Source: a bacterium | GTDB taxonomy: Bacteria; Patescibacteriota; Minisyncoccia; Phycocordibacterales; Phycocordibacteraceae | DNA length: 6,808 nt | Assembly (NCBI GenBank): GCA_021817685.1 | Contig: JAKAGD010000037.1 | Location: 1-6,808, forward strand | Reading direction: 5' to 3' | In this document: piece by piece, positions 1 through 4,780 of the stretch | Position numbering within the stretch: the first letter of the stretch is position 1 | Layout: each line of letters opens with the position of its first letter | Position numbers and translations under genes: made by a program | The notes under the pieces: generated by a model | Told to the model about the DNA's origin: nothing | The model's database searches: none | The model's input: the letters and a program-made list of their open reading frames with translations, nothing else

Positions 1-719
1 CGATCTATGTGATGTGCAACCGGGAAGTGAAGTTCGGTGCGTTTTACCGGTTCGCCAAAATGCACGGCGCGGACGCCATCGCCACCGGGCACTATCGCTC
101 GGGCGAGAAGGATCAGAGCTATTTTCTGTGGGCGGTGCCGAAAGAGATCTTGGCGGAAGCGATATTCCCGGTCGGCGGCATGGAAAAGGCGGAAGTGCGT
201 TCGCTCGCGAAGCGTTTTAATTTGCCGGTGGCGGAGAAGAAAGACAGCCAGGGCGTCTGTTTCCTCGGGAGCATTTCGGTTGAAGAGTTCCTTCGGAACG
301 AGTTCGGCGCGCACCCGGGGCGCGCAGTGGACGGGCAGGGAGCGCTTGTCGGAGCGCACGACGGCGTCCTCTTGTATACGCTCGGAGAGCGCGTTGCGCT
401 CCGCGCCGCGCGCGAGAACGGTCCGTGGTTCGTCCTTGCCAAAGACGTCGCGAAGAACGAGCTCGTCGTTGGGAAGACGCGGCTTCCGGCGGCGGCGCGC
501 GCACGATCGAGCATCCCGTTCGCCGGCGCAAACTGGTTCCGAGATCCATCCGAGGCGGACGAAGCGCAGTACCGCTACCGCGGCGCGCGCATCAAGGGTC
601 GCGTAGAGGACGGCCGCTTCGCGAGCAGCGAGCCGCTGCCGGAAACTCCCGCACCCGGACAATCCATCGTGTTCTATCGTTCCGGCGAACTTGTCGGGGG
701 TGGTAGTATTACAGAATGA
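1..719 (+). CDS. mnmA: tRNA-specific 2-thiouridylase MnmA, C-terminal part (5' end outside window)
   Basis: MnmA puts sulfur on U34 of the Lys, Glu and Gln tRNAs in the cytoplasm, using ATP and a persulfide relay. The first whole codon is at base 3, and 238 residues are present of a family that usually has about 350-380. The N-terminal PP-loop ATPase motif therefore lies upstream. Both catalytic cysteines are visible: one in VMCNREVKF (bases 15-17, the E. coli Cys102 equivalent) and one in KKDSQGVCFLG (bases 258-260, the Cys199 equivalent). ATGHY and KDQSYFL, family hallmarks, lie between them. The tail keeps YTLGER, a KDV.KNELVVG stretch and the final APGQSIVFY / GGGSI beta-barrel signature. 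The region after YTLGER is divergent compared with E. coli (RVAL in place of RKGL). The start codon cannot be seen; the internal GTG at base 9 is not the start. The stop overlaps the next gene by ATGA. Family assignment is very secure. Confidence 0.95.
   Translation, partial: IYVMCNREVKFGAFYRFAKMHGADAIATGHYRSGEKDQSYFLWAVPKEILAEAIFPVGGMEKAEVRSLAKRFNLPVAEKKDSQGVCFLGSISVEEFLRNEFGAHPGRAVDGQGALVGAHDGVLLYTLGERVALRAARENGPWFVLAKDVAKNELVVGKTRLPAAARARSSIPFAGANWFRDPSEADEAQYRYRGARIKGRVEDGRFASSEPLPETPAPGQSIVFYRSGELVGGGSITE
701..709 (+). promoter_or_regulatory. putative extended -10 element for the 716 gene
   Basis: The bases TGG-TAGTAT form a TG-extended -10-like element, hexamer 704-709, inside the last codons of mnmA. 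Six bases separate it from the ATG at 716, so transcription would be expected to begin on the start codon itself. No strong Shine-Dalgarno sequence is present, although the G-rich run just before it is noted. No -35 box is evident. Support comes from the same spacing at other starts in this window. Confidence 0.45.
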
Positions 720-1129
720 GTCACACGCGCCTCTGGGTTGCCGCATCCATCATCGCACTCGTCGTCATCGGCGGCTTCGTCCTGTCGGTGCCGCACACTC
801 GCGATGTACCGAAAACTCCGGCGCTTCAATCCGCCGATACGGGAGTCCCGTCCGTTTCCGTACGCGATCTTTTTAAGAAGGGCGTCCATACCATTACCGG
901 TTCGCTTCTCGCGCCGAATGCATGCGCTACGGTCTCCGCGCAGGCTTCGCTCCAGGGCGATGCGTCGAGCACGACCGGCATTCTCATCGACCTAATGATG
1001 CCGAACGATTCCGGCGTGTGCCTCCAGGTCCCGACGCGCGTAACGTTCGAAGCGAGCGTGTCGGCGCCCGCGTCCCTGCCGATAACGGTGATGGTGAACG
1101 GCGCTTTGGCGACCACGAGCGCGCCATGA
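716..1129 (+). CDS. small membrane-anchored exported protein with a cysteine pair, function unknown
   Basis: The product has 137 residues. Residues 1-6 include one Arg and one His, and are followed by a hydrophobic helix at about 7-25 (WVAASIIALVVIGGFVLSV). This is a single transmembrane anchor or uncleaved signal; there is no lipobox cysteine. The rest (about 26-137) is Ser/Thr/Ala/Val-rich with alternating hydrophobic residues, which suggests an extracytoplasmic beta-rich domain. Cys70 and Cys102 are the only cysteines and could form a disulfide outside the membrane. The sequence resembles small envelope proteins I associate with Parcubacteria, but I cannot name a family or function. ATG 716 overlaps the mnmA stop (ATGA), and its own stop overlaps the next start in the same way. 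The N-terminal helix right after the ATG supports this start. Confidence 0.8.
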   Translation: MSHTRLWVAASIIALVVIGGFVLSVPHTRDVPKTPALQSADTGVPSVSVRDLFKKGVHTITGSLLAPNACATVSAQASLQGDASSTTGILIDLMMPNDSGVCLQVPTRVTFEASVSAPASLPITVMVNGALATTSAP

Positions 1130-1989
1130 CGACCCTGCCGATCATCACCAAGGCCGACGGGACCACCGAGGTCTTCGATCCCGCGCGTCTGGTGATATCG
1201 CTCAAGCGCGCCGGAGCGGGCGCGCATGCCGCCGAACACATCGCGGAGACCATCACGAGTTCCATCGCTCCCGGCACCTCCTCCAGAGAAATTTATACCC
1301 GCGCTTTTGCGCTTTTGCGCCGCGAAGCGCGCCCCGTCGCCGCCCGGTACGCGCTTCGGCGCGCCCTGCTTGAACTCGGTCCCACCGGGCATCCGTTCGA
1401 AGATTTCATATCGCACCTTTTGCGCGCGGAAGGGTGGGAGGTGGAGACGCGCAAACTCATAAAAGGGAAGTGCGTCACGCACGAAGTTGATTTCTACGCG
1501 TCGCACCCGGAACAGAACACGTTCATCGCCGCCGAGCTGAAATATCATAATGATCCGGGCTACAAGACCGATCTGAAAGTCGCGCTTTACGTGAAGAGCC
1601 GTTTCGATGACATATTCAATTGCGATCCGGCGGTGCGCGCGTGCCCCATCGACCGCGGCCTTCTCGTCACCAACACGAAGTTCACCTCGGAAGCCATTGC
1701 CTATGCCGAATGCGCGGGCGTCGAGCTCCTTGGTTGGGGCTATCCCGCAGATGACAGTCTGGCGGCGCGCATGCACCGCATGAAGGTGTATCCCATCACC
1801 GCCCTTACCGGGCTTTCGCGCGCCGAGAAGCGCCTCCTCATTGAGCACGACACCATCGCGGTCGACGAGGTCATTCGGGAGCGGCGGCGGCTTGATATTC
1901 TGCATCTGCCGAGCGACCGAGTGGGTGAATTGCTCGCGGAAGCCGAAGGTCTTCTCACCCTTCCGGCTTATGCTACTGTTTCCGTATGA
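1126..1989 (+). CDS. ATP-cone domain fused to Mrr-like PD-(D/E)XK endonuclease
   Basis: The product has 287 residues in three parts. Residues 4-90 look like an ATP-cone, the nucleotide-sensing domain of ribonucleotide reductases and NrdR: ITKADGTTEVFDPARLVISL at the start, then helices with YTRAFALLRRE and ARYALRRALLELGP. Residues about 91-205 are a restriction-endonuclease-like fold beginning FEDFISHLLRAEGWEVETR. Its active-site candidates are Asp122 (in THEVDFYA) and Glu137-Leu-Lys139 (AELKY), followed by the conserved NTKFTSEAI and LLGWGYP segments. Residues about 220-255 (YPITALTGLSRAEKRLLIEH) resemble a helix-hairpin-helix-like tail. I recall this architecture as a widespread but poorly characterised cytoplasmic family. 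ATP or dATP gating of a DNA cleavage activity is inference. ATG 1126 is chosen because it begins the ATP-cone and forms an ATGA overlap; no Shine-Dalgarno or -10 element precedes it, so translational coupling is likely. Confidence 0.85.
   Translation: MTTLPIITKADGTTEVFDPARLVISLKRAGAGAHAAEHIAETITSSIAPGTSSREIYTRAFALLRREARPVAARYALRRALLELGPTGHPFEDFISHLLRAEGWEVETRKLIKGKCVTHEVDFYASHPEQNTFIAAELKYHNDPGYKTDLKVALYVKSRFDDIFNCDPAVRACPIDRGLLVTNTKFTSEAIAYAECAGVELLGWGYPADDSLAARMHRMKVYPITALTGLSRAEKRLLIEHDTIAVDEVIRERRRLDILHLPSDRVGELLAEAEGLLTLPAYATVSV
1971..1979 (+). promoter_or_regulatory. putative extended -10 element for the 1986 gene
   Basis: TGC-TACTGT (hexamer 1974-1979) lies within the last codons of the ATP-cone nuclease gene. 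Exactly six bases separate it from ATG 1986. An overlapping alternative hexamer TATGCT lies at 1969-1974. No Shine-Dalgarno sequence is seen, which suits a leaderless transcript. This is inferred from spacing and from recurrence in the window. Confidence 0.45.
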
Positions 1990-2462
1990 CAAAGGCGTTT
2001 TCGGTCAATTCATTCATCGTCGGCATCATGTTCGGCGTCCTTTTGGCCGGAGCCTGGTTCCTGGGCCGGGACTCGTCTTTTGTATTCTCGCTATCCTCTC
2101 CCCACGCTGCTTCGGGGACCGGGACCGTTCCGCAGAAAAGCGGCGCGGTCGCCGTGAACGATCAGCCCGCAGGCGATGCGGTCATGGTCGAGTCGGTTAC
2201 GGTACCGCCGCCGGGCGTGTGGATAGCGGTGCGCGAGGTAACGGACGGCGACCTGGGGAATGTGCTCGGCGCGGCGCGCGCGGGAGGCCCCAGGACCAAT
2301 CTCTCCGTCCCGCTTTTGCGGGCGACCGAACCCGGCCGCTCCTACGCGGTCCAGCTCTATCGCGATGACAACAACGGCGCTTTTGATCCTTCGGTGAACA
2401 GCGTCTACGTCGACTTTGATACCGGCGCGCGCGTCGTCGCGTACTTCACGACGACCGAATAA
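1986..2462 (+). CDS. membrane-anchored protein with DUF7282-like extracytoplasmic domain
   Basis: The product has 158 residues. A transmembrane helix at about 9-27 (SFIVGIMFGVLLAGAWFLG) is followed by a low-complexity linker of Ser, Gly, Ala and Pro to about residue 65, then a domain at 66-158. That domain has the order VESVTVPPPGVWIAVREV, then LGNVLGA, then TNLSVPLL, then YAVQLYRDDNNGAFD. This matches my memory of DUF7282-type beta domains (a strand, a vlG turn, an N-V-T-V strand, then an L-x-D-x-N-x-G acid loop), found in secreted or surface proteins. The acid loop Asp127-x-Asn129-x-Gly131-x-x-Asp134 resembles a calcium-binding loop. There are no cysteines, so it is neither a lipoprotein nor disulfide-stabilised. 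The ATG overlaps the previous stop by ATGA. The role is unknown; a surface or cell-wall function is a guess. Membrane anchoring is well supported, the domain name less so. Confidence 0.78.
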   Translation: MTKAFSVNSFIVGIMFGVLLAGAWFLGRDSSFVFSLSSPHAASGTGTVPQKSGAVAVNDQPAGDAVMVESVTVPPPGVWIAVREVTDGDLGNVLGAARAGGPRTNLSVPLLRATEPGRSYAVQLYRDDNNGAFDPSVNSVYVDFDTGARVVAYFTTTE

Positions 2463-2463
2463 T

Positions 2464-3261
2464 ATGGCGGTGCGCAAGACACGGAGCGGATACGGACCAT
2501 TCGATCCATCTTCGCCGGAACCGTACAAAGTGAGCCGTTCCAAGCTCGACCTTTTTTCCGAATGCCCGCGATGCGCGTACCTGGATATGCGGCTCGGCGT
2601 GAAGCGTCCGTCCATGCCGTCGTTCACGCTCAACAACGCGGTGGACGAGCTCCTGAAGCGCGAGTTTGATATCCATCGCGCGAACGGTACGAAGCACCCT
2701 TTGGTAGAAAAATACGGCCTGGACGCGGTGCCGCTTGCAGACGAGCGCCTGGAGGAGTGGCGCGATGCGCTCCGCCGCGGCATCAGTTATCTCCATGAGC
2801 CGACGAATCTGCTTATCCGCGGCGGCATTGACGATGTGTGGGTGAATCCTGCGGGCGAGCTCATCATCGTGGACTACAAGGCGACAAGCAAAAAAATCGG
2901 ACCGAGCACGGAAGATGATCTGTATGACTCGTACAAACGCCAGCTGGAGATTTACCAATGGCTCTTCCGCAAGAACGGCTTCGCCGTTTCGCCGACCGTC
3001 TATTTCGTGTACGTGAACGGAAAGTCGGACGCGAAGGCATTCGACGGCAAGCTTGAATTCGACGTGGAGCTCATTCCGTATACCGGCAGCGACGCGTGGG
3101 TGGAACCGGCGGTGTATGACCTGAAGAAGATGCTTATGAGCGACGAGATACCGGCGACGGGAACGTCATTTGGCGGCGGACCCTGCGAATACTGCTCCTA
3201 TCGCGAGGCGGCCGGCAAGATACTCCTGGAGCTTCATACCAAAAATAAGAAAAAGGAATAA
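2464..3261 (+). CDS. RecB/Cas4-like PD-(D/E)XK nuclease with four cysteines
   Basis: The product has 265 residues from ATG 2464, one base after the previous stop. The N-terminus reads KVSRSKLDLFSECPRCAYLD, the start typical of PDDEXK_1/Cas4/AddB-type nucleases (S-x-x-x-x-F-x-x-C-P). The catalytic core follows: GGIDDVWVN (Asp123/Asp124), then LIIVDYKAT (Asp137-Tyr-Lys139), then the Q-x3-Y helix motif (Gln160 to Tyr164, RQLEIYQW). Cys34, Cys37, Cys241 and Cys244 form two C-x2-C pairs, one at each end. Those positions bind an Fe-S cluster in Cas4 and AddB, though in those families the usual split is one plus three. Known relatives cut or resect DNA ends in the cytoplasm; no cas1, cas2 or repeat array is nearby, so a CRISPR role has no support. 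It heads a run with two DNA-repair genes. GTG 2470 is an alternative start (see findings). The C-terminus ends in a lysine-rich tail. Confidence 0.85.
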   Translation: MAVRKTRSGYGPFDPSSPEPYKVSRSKLDLFSECPRCAYLDMRLGVKRPSMPSFTLNNAVDELLKREFDIHRANGTKHPLVEKYGLDAVPLADERLEEWRDALRRGISYLHEPTNLLIRGGIDDVWVNPAGELIIVDYKATSKKIGPSTEDDLYDSYKRQLEIYQWLFRKNGFAVSPTVYFVYVNGKSDAKAFDGKLEFDVELIPYTGSDAWVEPAVYDLKKMLMSDEIPATGTSFGGGPCEYCSYREAAGKILLELHTKNKKKE

Positions 3262-3264
3262 GAT
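3259..3264 (+). promoter_or_regulatory. putative -10 element TAAGAT for the alkyltransferase gene
   Basis: TAAGAT overlaps the stop codon of the nuclease gene and lies exactly six bases before ATG 3271. It therefore supports that ATG as a leaderless start. The competing reading is an AAGGAA Shine-Dalgarno at 3253-3258, which lies six bases before GTG 3265. Confidence 0.4.
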
Positions 3265-3270
3265 GTGCGT

Positions 3271-3531
3271 ATGAAAAGAAGCTCGTTCGCCGATCGCGTG
3301 CGGGATGCCGTGCGACAAATACCGAAAGGGGAGACGCGCTCCTACGGAGAAGTGGCGCGCGCTATCGGATACCCTGGCGCGGCGCGCGCTGTGGGCACGG
3401 TGATGAAAAATAATTACGACCCAAGCGTGCCGTGTCACCGCGTCGTGCGCGCCGATGGACGCGTGGGCGAGTACAACCGTGGCGGCGAACGGGCGAAGAA
3501 GCGCTTATTGGAGAAGGAAGGCGCGCTATGA
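3271..3531 (+). CDS. single-domain O6-alkylguanine-DNA alkyltransferase (MGMT/Ogt-type)
   Basis: The product has 86 residues from ATG 3271, or 88 from GTG 3265, which has the better Shine-Dalgarno spacing. It would repair O6-methylguanine in DNA by transferring the alkyl group to its own cysteine. The catalytic PCHRVV motif is intact (Cys55-His56). Counting against human MGMT places Tyr25 at Tyr114 (GETRSYGEVA), Arg39 at the base-flipping Arg128 (AARAVG), Tyr68 at Tyr158 and Glu83 at Glu172 of the Cys-His-Glu network. It is much shorter than Ogt or the human enzyme because the N-terminal ribonuclease-like domain is absent. It has the size of alkyltransferase-like (ATL) proteins, but ATLs replace the cysteine, so active repair is more likely. 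Its stop overlaps ung by ATGA, suggesting co-translation of two repair enzymes. Confidence 0.9.
   Translation: MKRSSFADRVRDAVRQIPKGETRSYGEVARAIGYPGAARAVGTVMKNNYDPSVPCHRVVRADGRVGEYNRGGERAKKRLLEKEGAL
3514..3521 (+). promoter_or_regulatory. Shine-Dalgarno sequence for ung
   Basis: AAGGAAGG lies six bases upstream of ATG 3528. It is the clearest ribosome binding site in the window and lies inside the end of the alkyltransferase gene. It fixes the ung start at 3528 rather than at earlier in-frame codons within the overlap. Confidence 0.7.
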
Positions 3532-4196
3532 ACGTCAAGATCGAGCCGTCGTGGGCGGAGCACCTGAAAGGCGAATTTGAGAAGAATTATTTCGCCGAGC
3601 TCACCGCGTTCGTAAAAAAAGAATACGAGGACGGAAAGGTGTACCCGCACCCCAAGAACATCTTCCGCGCTTTTGACCTCTGTCCGTTTGAAAAGGTGAA
3701 AGTGGTCATTCTGGGGCAGGACCCATACCACGGCGAGGGACAGGCGAACGGGCTTTGCTTTGCGGTCGGTGAGGGCGTGCGCGTCCCGCCATCGCTCCAG
3801 AATATTTTTAAAGAAATCCAAAGCGATCTCGGCAAGCCGCTTGTGCACACCGACGGCGACCTCGCGCGTTGGGCGAAGCAAGGCGTACTTCTCTTGAACG
3901 CGACACTGACCGTCCGCGCGCACTCGGCCGGCTCGCATCAGGAGAAAGGGTGGGAGCAGTTCACCGATGCCGTCATCCGCGCGCTCTCTGAAGAGCGCGC
4001 GGGTCTCGTGTTTATGCTCTGGGGCAATTATGCAAAAGCGAAGGGCGCGCACATCGACCGCACGAAACATTTGGTACTGGAAGCCCCGCACCCCTCGCCG
4101 TTCTCCGCCGCCTCCGGATTCTTCGGCTGTAAGCATTTCAGTCGTGCAAACGAGTACCTGACTACGCACGACGAAACACCGATAGACTGGCTCTAA
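3528..4196 (+). CDS. ung: uracil-DNA glycosylase, family 1 (UNG)
   Basis: UNG removes uracil from DNA, arising from cytosine deamination or dUTP misincorporation, as the first step of base excision repair. The product has 222 residues against 229 in E. coli, so it is full length. Motif A is VVILGQDPYHGEGQANGL, with Asp65 as the water-activating residue (E. coli Asp64) and Phe78 as the uracil-stacking residue. LLLNATLTV supplies Asn124 (E. coli Asn123), which reads the uracil edge. Motif B is APHPSPFSA, with His188 (E. coli His187), followed by GFFGCKHFSRAN. The numbering runs one ahead of E. coli at all three key positions, indicating almost no indels. Start 3528 follows a strong Shine-Dalgarno and gives MNVKIEPSW, the usual UNG opening. 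It overlaps the alkyltransferase stop by ATGA. A strong inverted repeat lies inside it. Confidence 0.97.
   Translation: MNVKIEPSWAEHLKGEFEKNYFAELTAFVKKEYEDGKVYPHPKNIFRAFDLCPFEKVKVVILGQDPYHGEGQANGLCFAVGEGVRVPPSLQNIFKEIQSDLGKPLVHTDGDLARWAKQGVLLLNATLTVRAHSAGSHQEKGWEQFTDAVIRALSEERAGLVFMLWGNYAKAKGAHIDRTKHLVLEAPHPSPFSAASGFFGCKHFSRANEYLTTHDETPIDWL
3977..4002 (+). repeat. 11-bp perfect inverted repeat with 4-base loop inside ung
   Basis: The left arm CCGCGCGCTCT (3977-3987) and right arm AGAGCGCGCGG (3992-4002) are perfect reverse complements flanking the loop CTGA. It encodes part of a helix (IRALSEERAG), and no T-run follows, so it does not look like an intrinsic terminator. It may be a chance product of GC-rich codons or a structured mRNA element. 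Confidence 0.7.
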
Positions 4197-4204
4197 TTTG
4201 TACG

Positions 4205-4210
4205 TATACT
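4205..4210 (+). promoter_or_regulatory. putative -10 element TATACT for the HD hydrolase gene
   Basis: TATACT matches the -10 consensus at five of six positions and lies in the 20-base gap between ung and the next gene. Exactly six bases (GGACAG) separate it from ATG 4217, which would give a leaderless mRNA. No credible Shine-Dalgarno or -35 sequence is visible. It is the best single -10 match in the window. Confidence 0.55.
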
Positions 4211-4216
4211 GGACAG

Positions 4217-4780
4217 ATGAATCATACGCCGCAGATCAAGAAGGCTATACAGTTCGCGGCACGCAAGCACCACGGACAGATGCGCGCGGAGACAGAGCCC
4301 CTGCCGTACGTCACGCACCTCTTTTCGGTCGCGCTTCTGGTCGCCGAAGACGGCGCAAACGACGACGTGGTCACCGCGGCGCTCCTTCATGACACGATTG
4401 AAGACACCGGTACCACGCGCGAAGAGCTCGTTTCTGCGTTCAACGAACGCGTGGCGGCATTGGTTGAAGCGGTGAGCGAATCAAAAGAGCTCCCCTGGAA
4501 AGAGCGCAAGCAGGACTATCTTGCGCGGCTTGAACATGCGGATGAAGACGCCGTTCGCATCGCCGCCGCGGATAAGATAGACAACATTGAGAGCAAATTG
4601 GAAGCATATGAGCGCGAGGGCGAGTCATTGTTCAAGCGGTGGAGCCAGCCGCCCGCGGAGTATCTCTGGTACCACGGCGAAGCGCTCCGCATTGCAGAGA
4701 TGCGTCTGCCGGACCATCCGCTCACCAAACGCCTCGCCGAGGCGCACGCGAAGGAATGTGCTATGCTCTCGGGGTCATGA
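4217..4780 (+). CDS. SpoT/Mesh1-like HD-domain hydrolase (possible small alarmone hydrolase)
   Basis: The product has 187 residues and is essentially a single HD domain. The metal-binding set of RelA/SpoT hydrolase domains is visible: His34 (YVTHLFSVALLV), His58-Asp59 within ALLHDTIEDT, where Glu62-Asp63 completes the SpoT-type HDxxED motif, and Asp119 in AADKIDNIES. The entry QIKKAIQFAARKHHGQMR also matches the family. Length and layout fit stand-alone Mesh1/SAH enzymes, which remove the 3' pyrophosphate of (p)ppGpp; no synthetase or TGS domain is attached. SpoT usually has LADRLHN where this has AADKIDN, so a histidine is replaced by Asp122 and the substrate may differ. It is cytoplasmic, with no signal or membrane segment. 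ATG 4217 follows a -10-like box with no ribosome binding site. The stop overlaps the peptidase start by ATGA. The HD fold is near certain; alarmone specificity is inference. Confidence 0.85.
   Translation: MNHTPQIKKAIQFAARKHHGQMRAETEPLPYVTHLFSVALLVAEDGANDDVVTAALLHDTIEDTGTTREELVSAFNERVAALVEAVSESKELPWKERKQDYLARLEHADEDAVRIAAADKIDNIESKLEAYEREGESLFKRWSQPPAEYLWYHGEALRIAEMRLPDHPLTKRLAEAHAKECAMLSGS
4759..4767 (+). promoter_or_regulatory. putative extended -10 element for the M3 peptidase gene
   Basis: TGC-TATGCT (hexamer 4762-4767) lies inside the last codons of the HD gene, nine bases before ATG 4777. That would leave a leader of about three bases. The 8-mer TGTGCTAT at 4757-4764 recurs at 6747-6754 ahead of the next gene, which supports a shared element. 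No -35 box is apparent. Confidence 0.45.

Noticed and set aside
1301..1320. Short tandem repeat GCGCTTTT x 2.5 inside the ATP-cone domain, which could suggest slippage or phase variation
   Set aside because: With only two and a half 8-base units it is too short for notable slippage, and the reading frame encodes an ordinary ATP-cone helix through it.
826..1992. A 388-codon open frame on the minus strand across the 716 and 1126 genes
   Set aside because: It is codon-aligned with the ATP-cone nuclease gene, crosses the boundary between two supported genes and shows no family motif. It is a codon-usage shadow.
2464..3261. Cas4 as part of a CRISPR adaptation module
   Set aside because: No cas1, cas2, effector gene or repeat-spacer array is in the window. 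The neighbours are repair and envelope genes, and the cysteine layout differs from typical Cas4.
3263..3274. ATG at 3263 as the start of the alkyltransferase
   Set aside because: It is out of frame and meets a stop after three codons.
3977..4002. Intrinsic terminator from the strong hairpin in ung
   Set aside because: It is deep within an intact coding sequence and is not followed by a run of T.
4196..4217. A transcription terminator between ung and the HD gene
   Set aside because: The 20-base gap holds no GC stem followed by a T-run. TACGTA is a short palindrome only, and the gap is better explained by the TATACT box.
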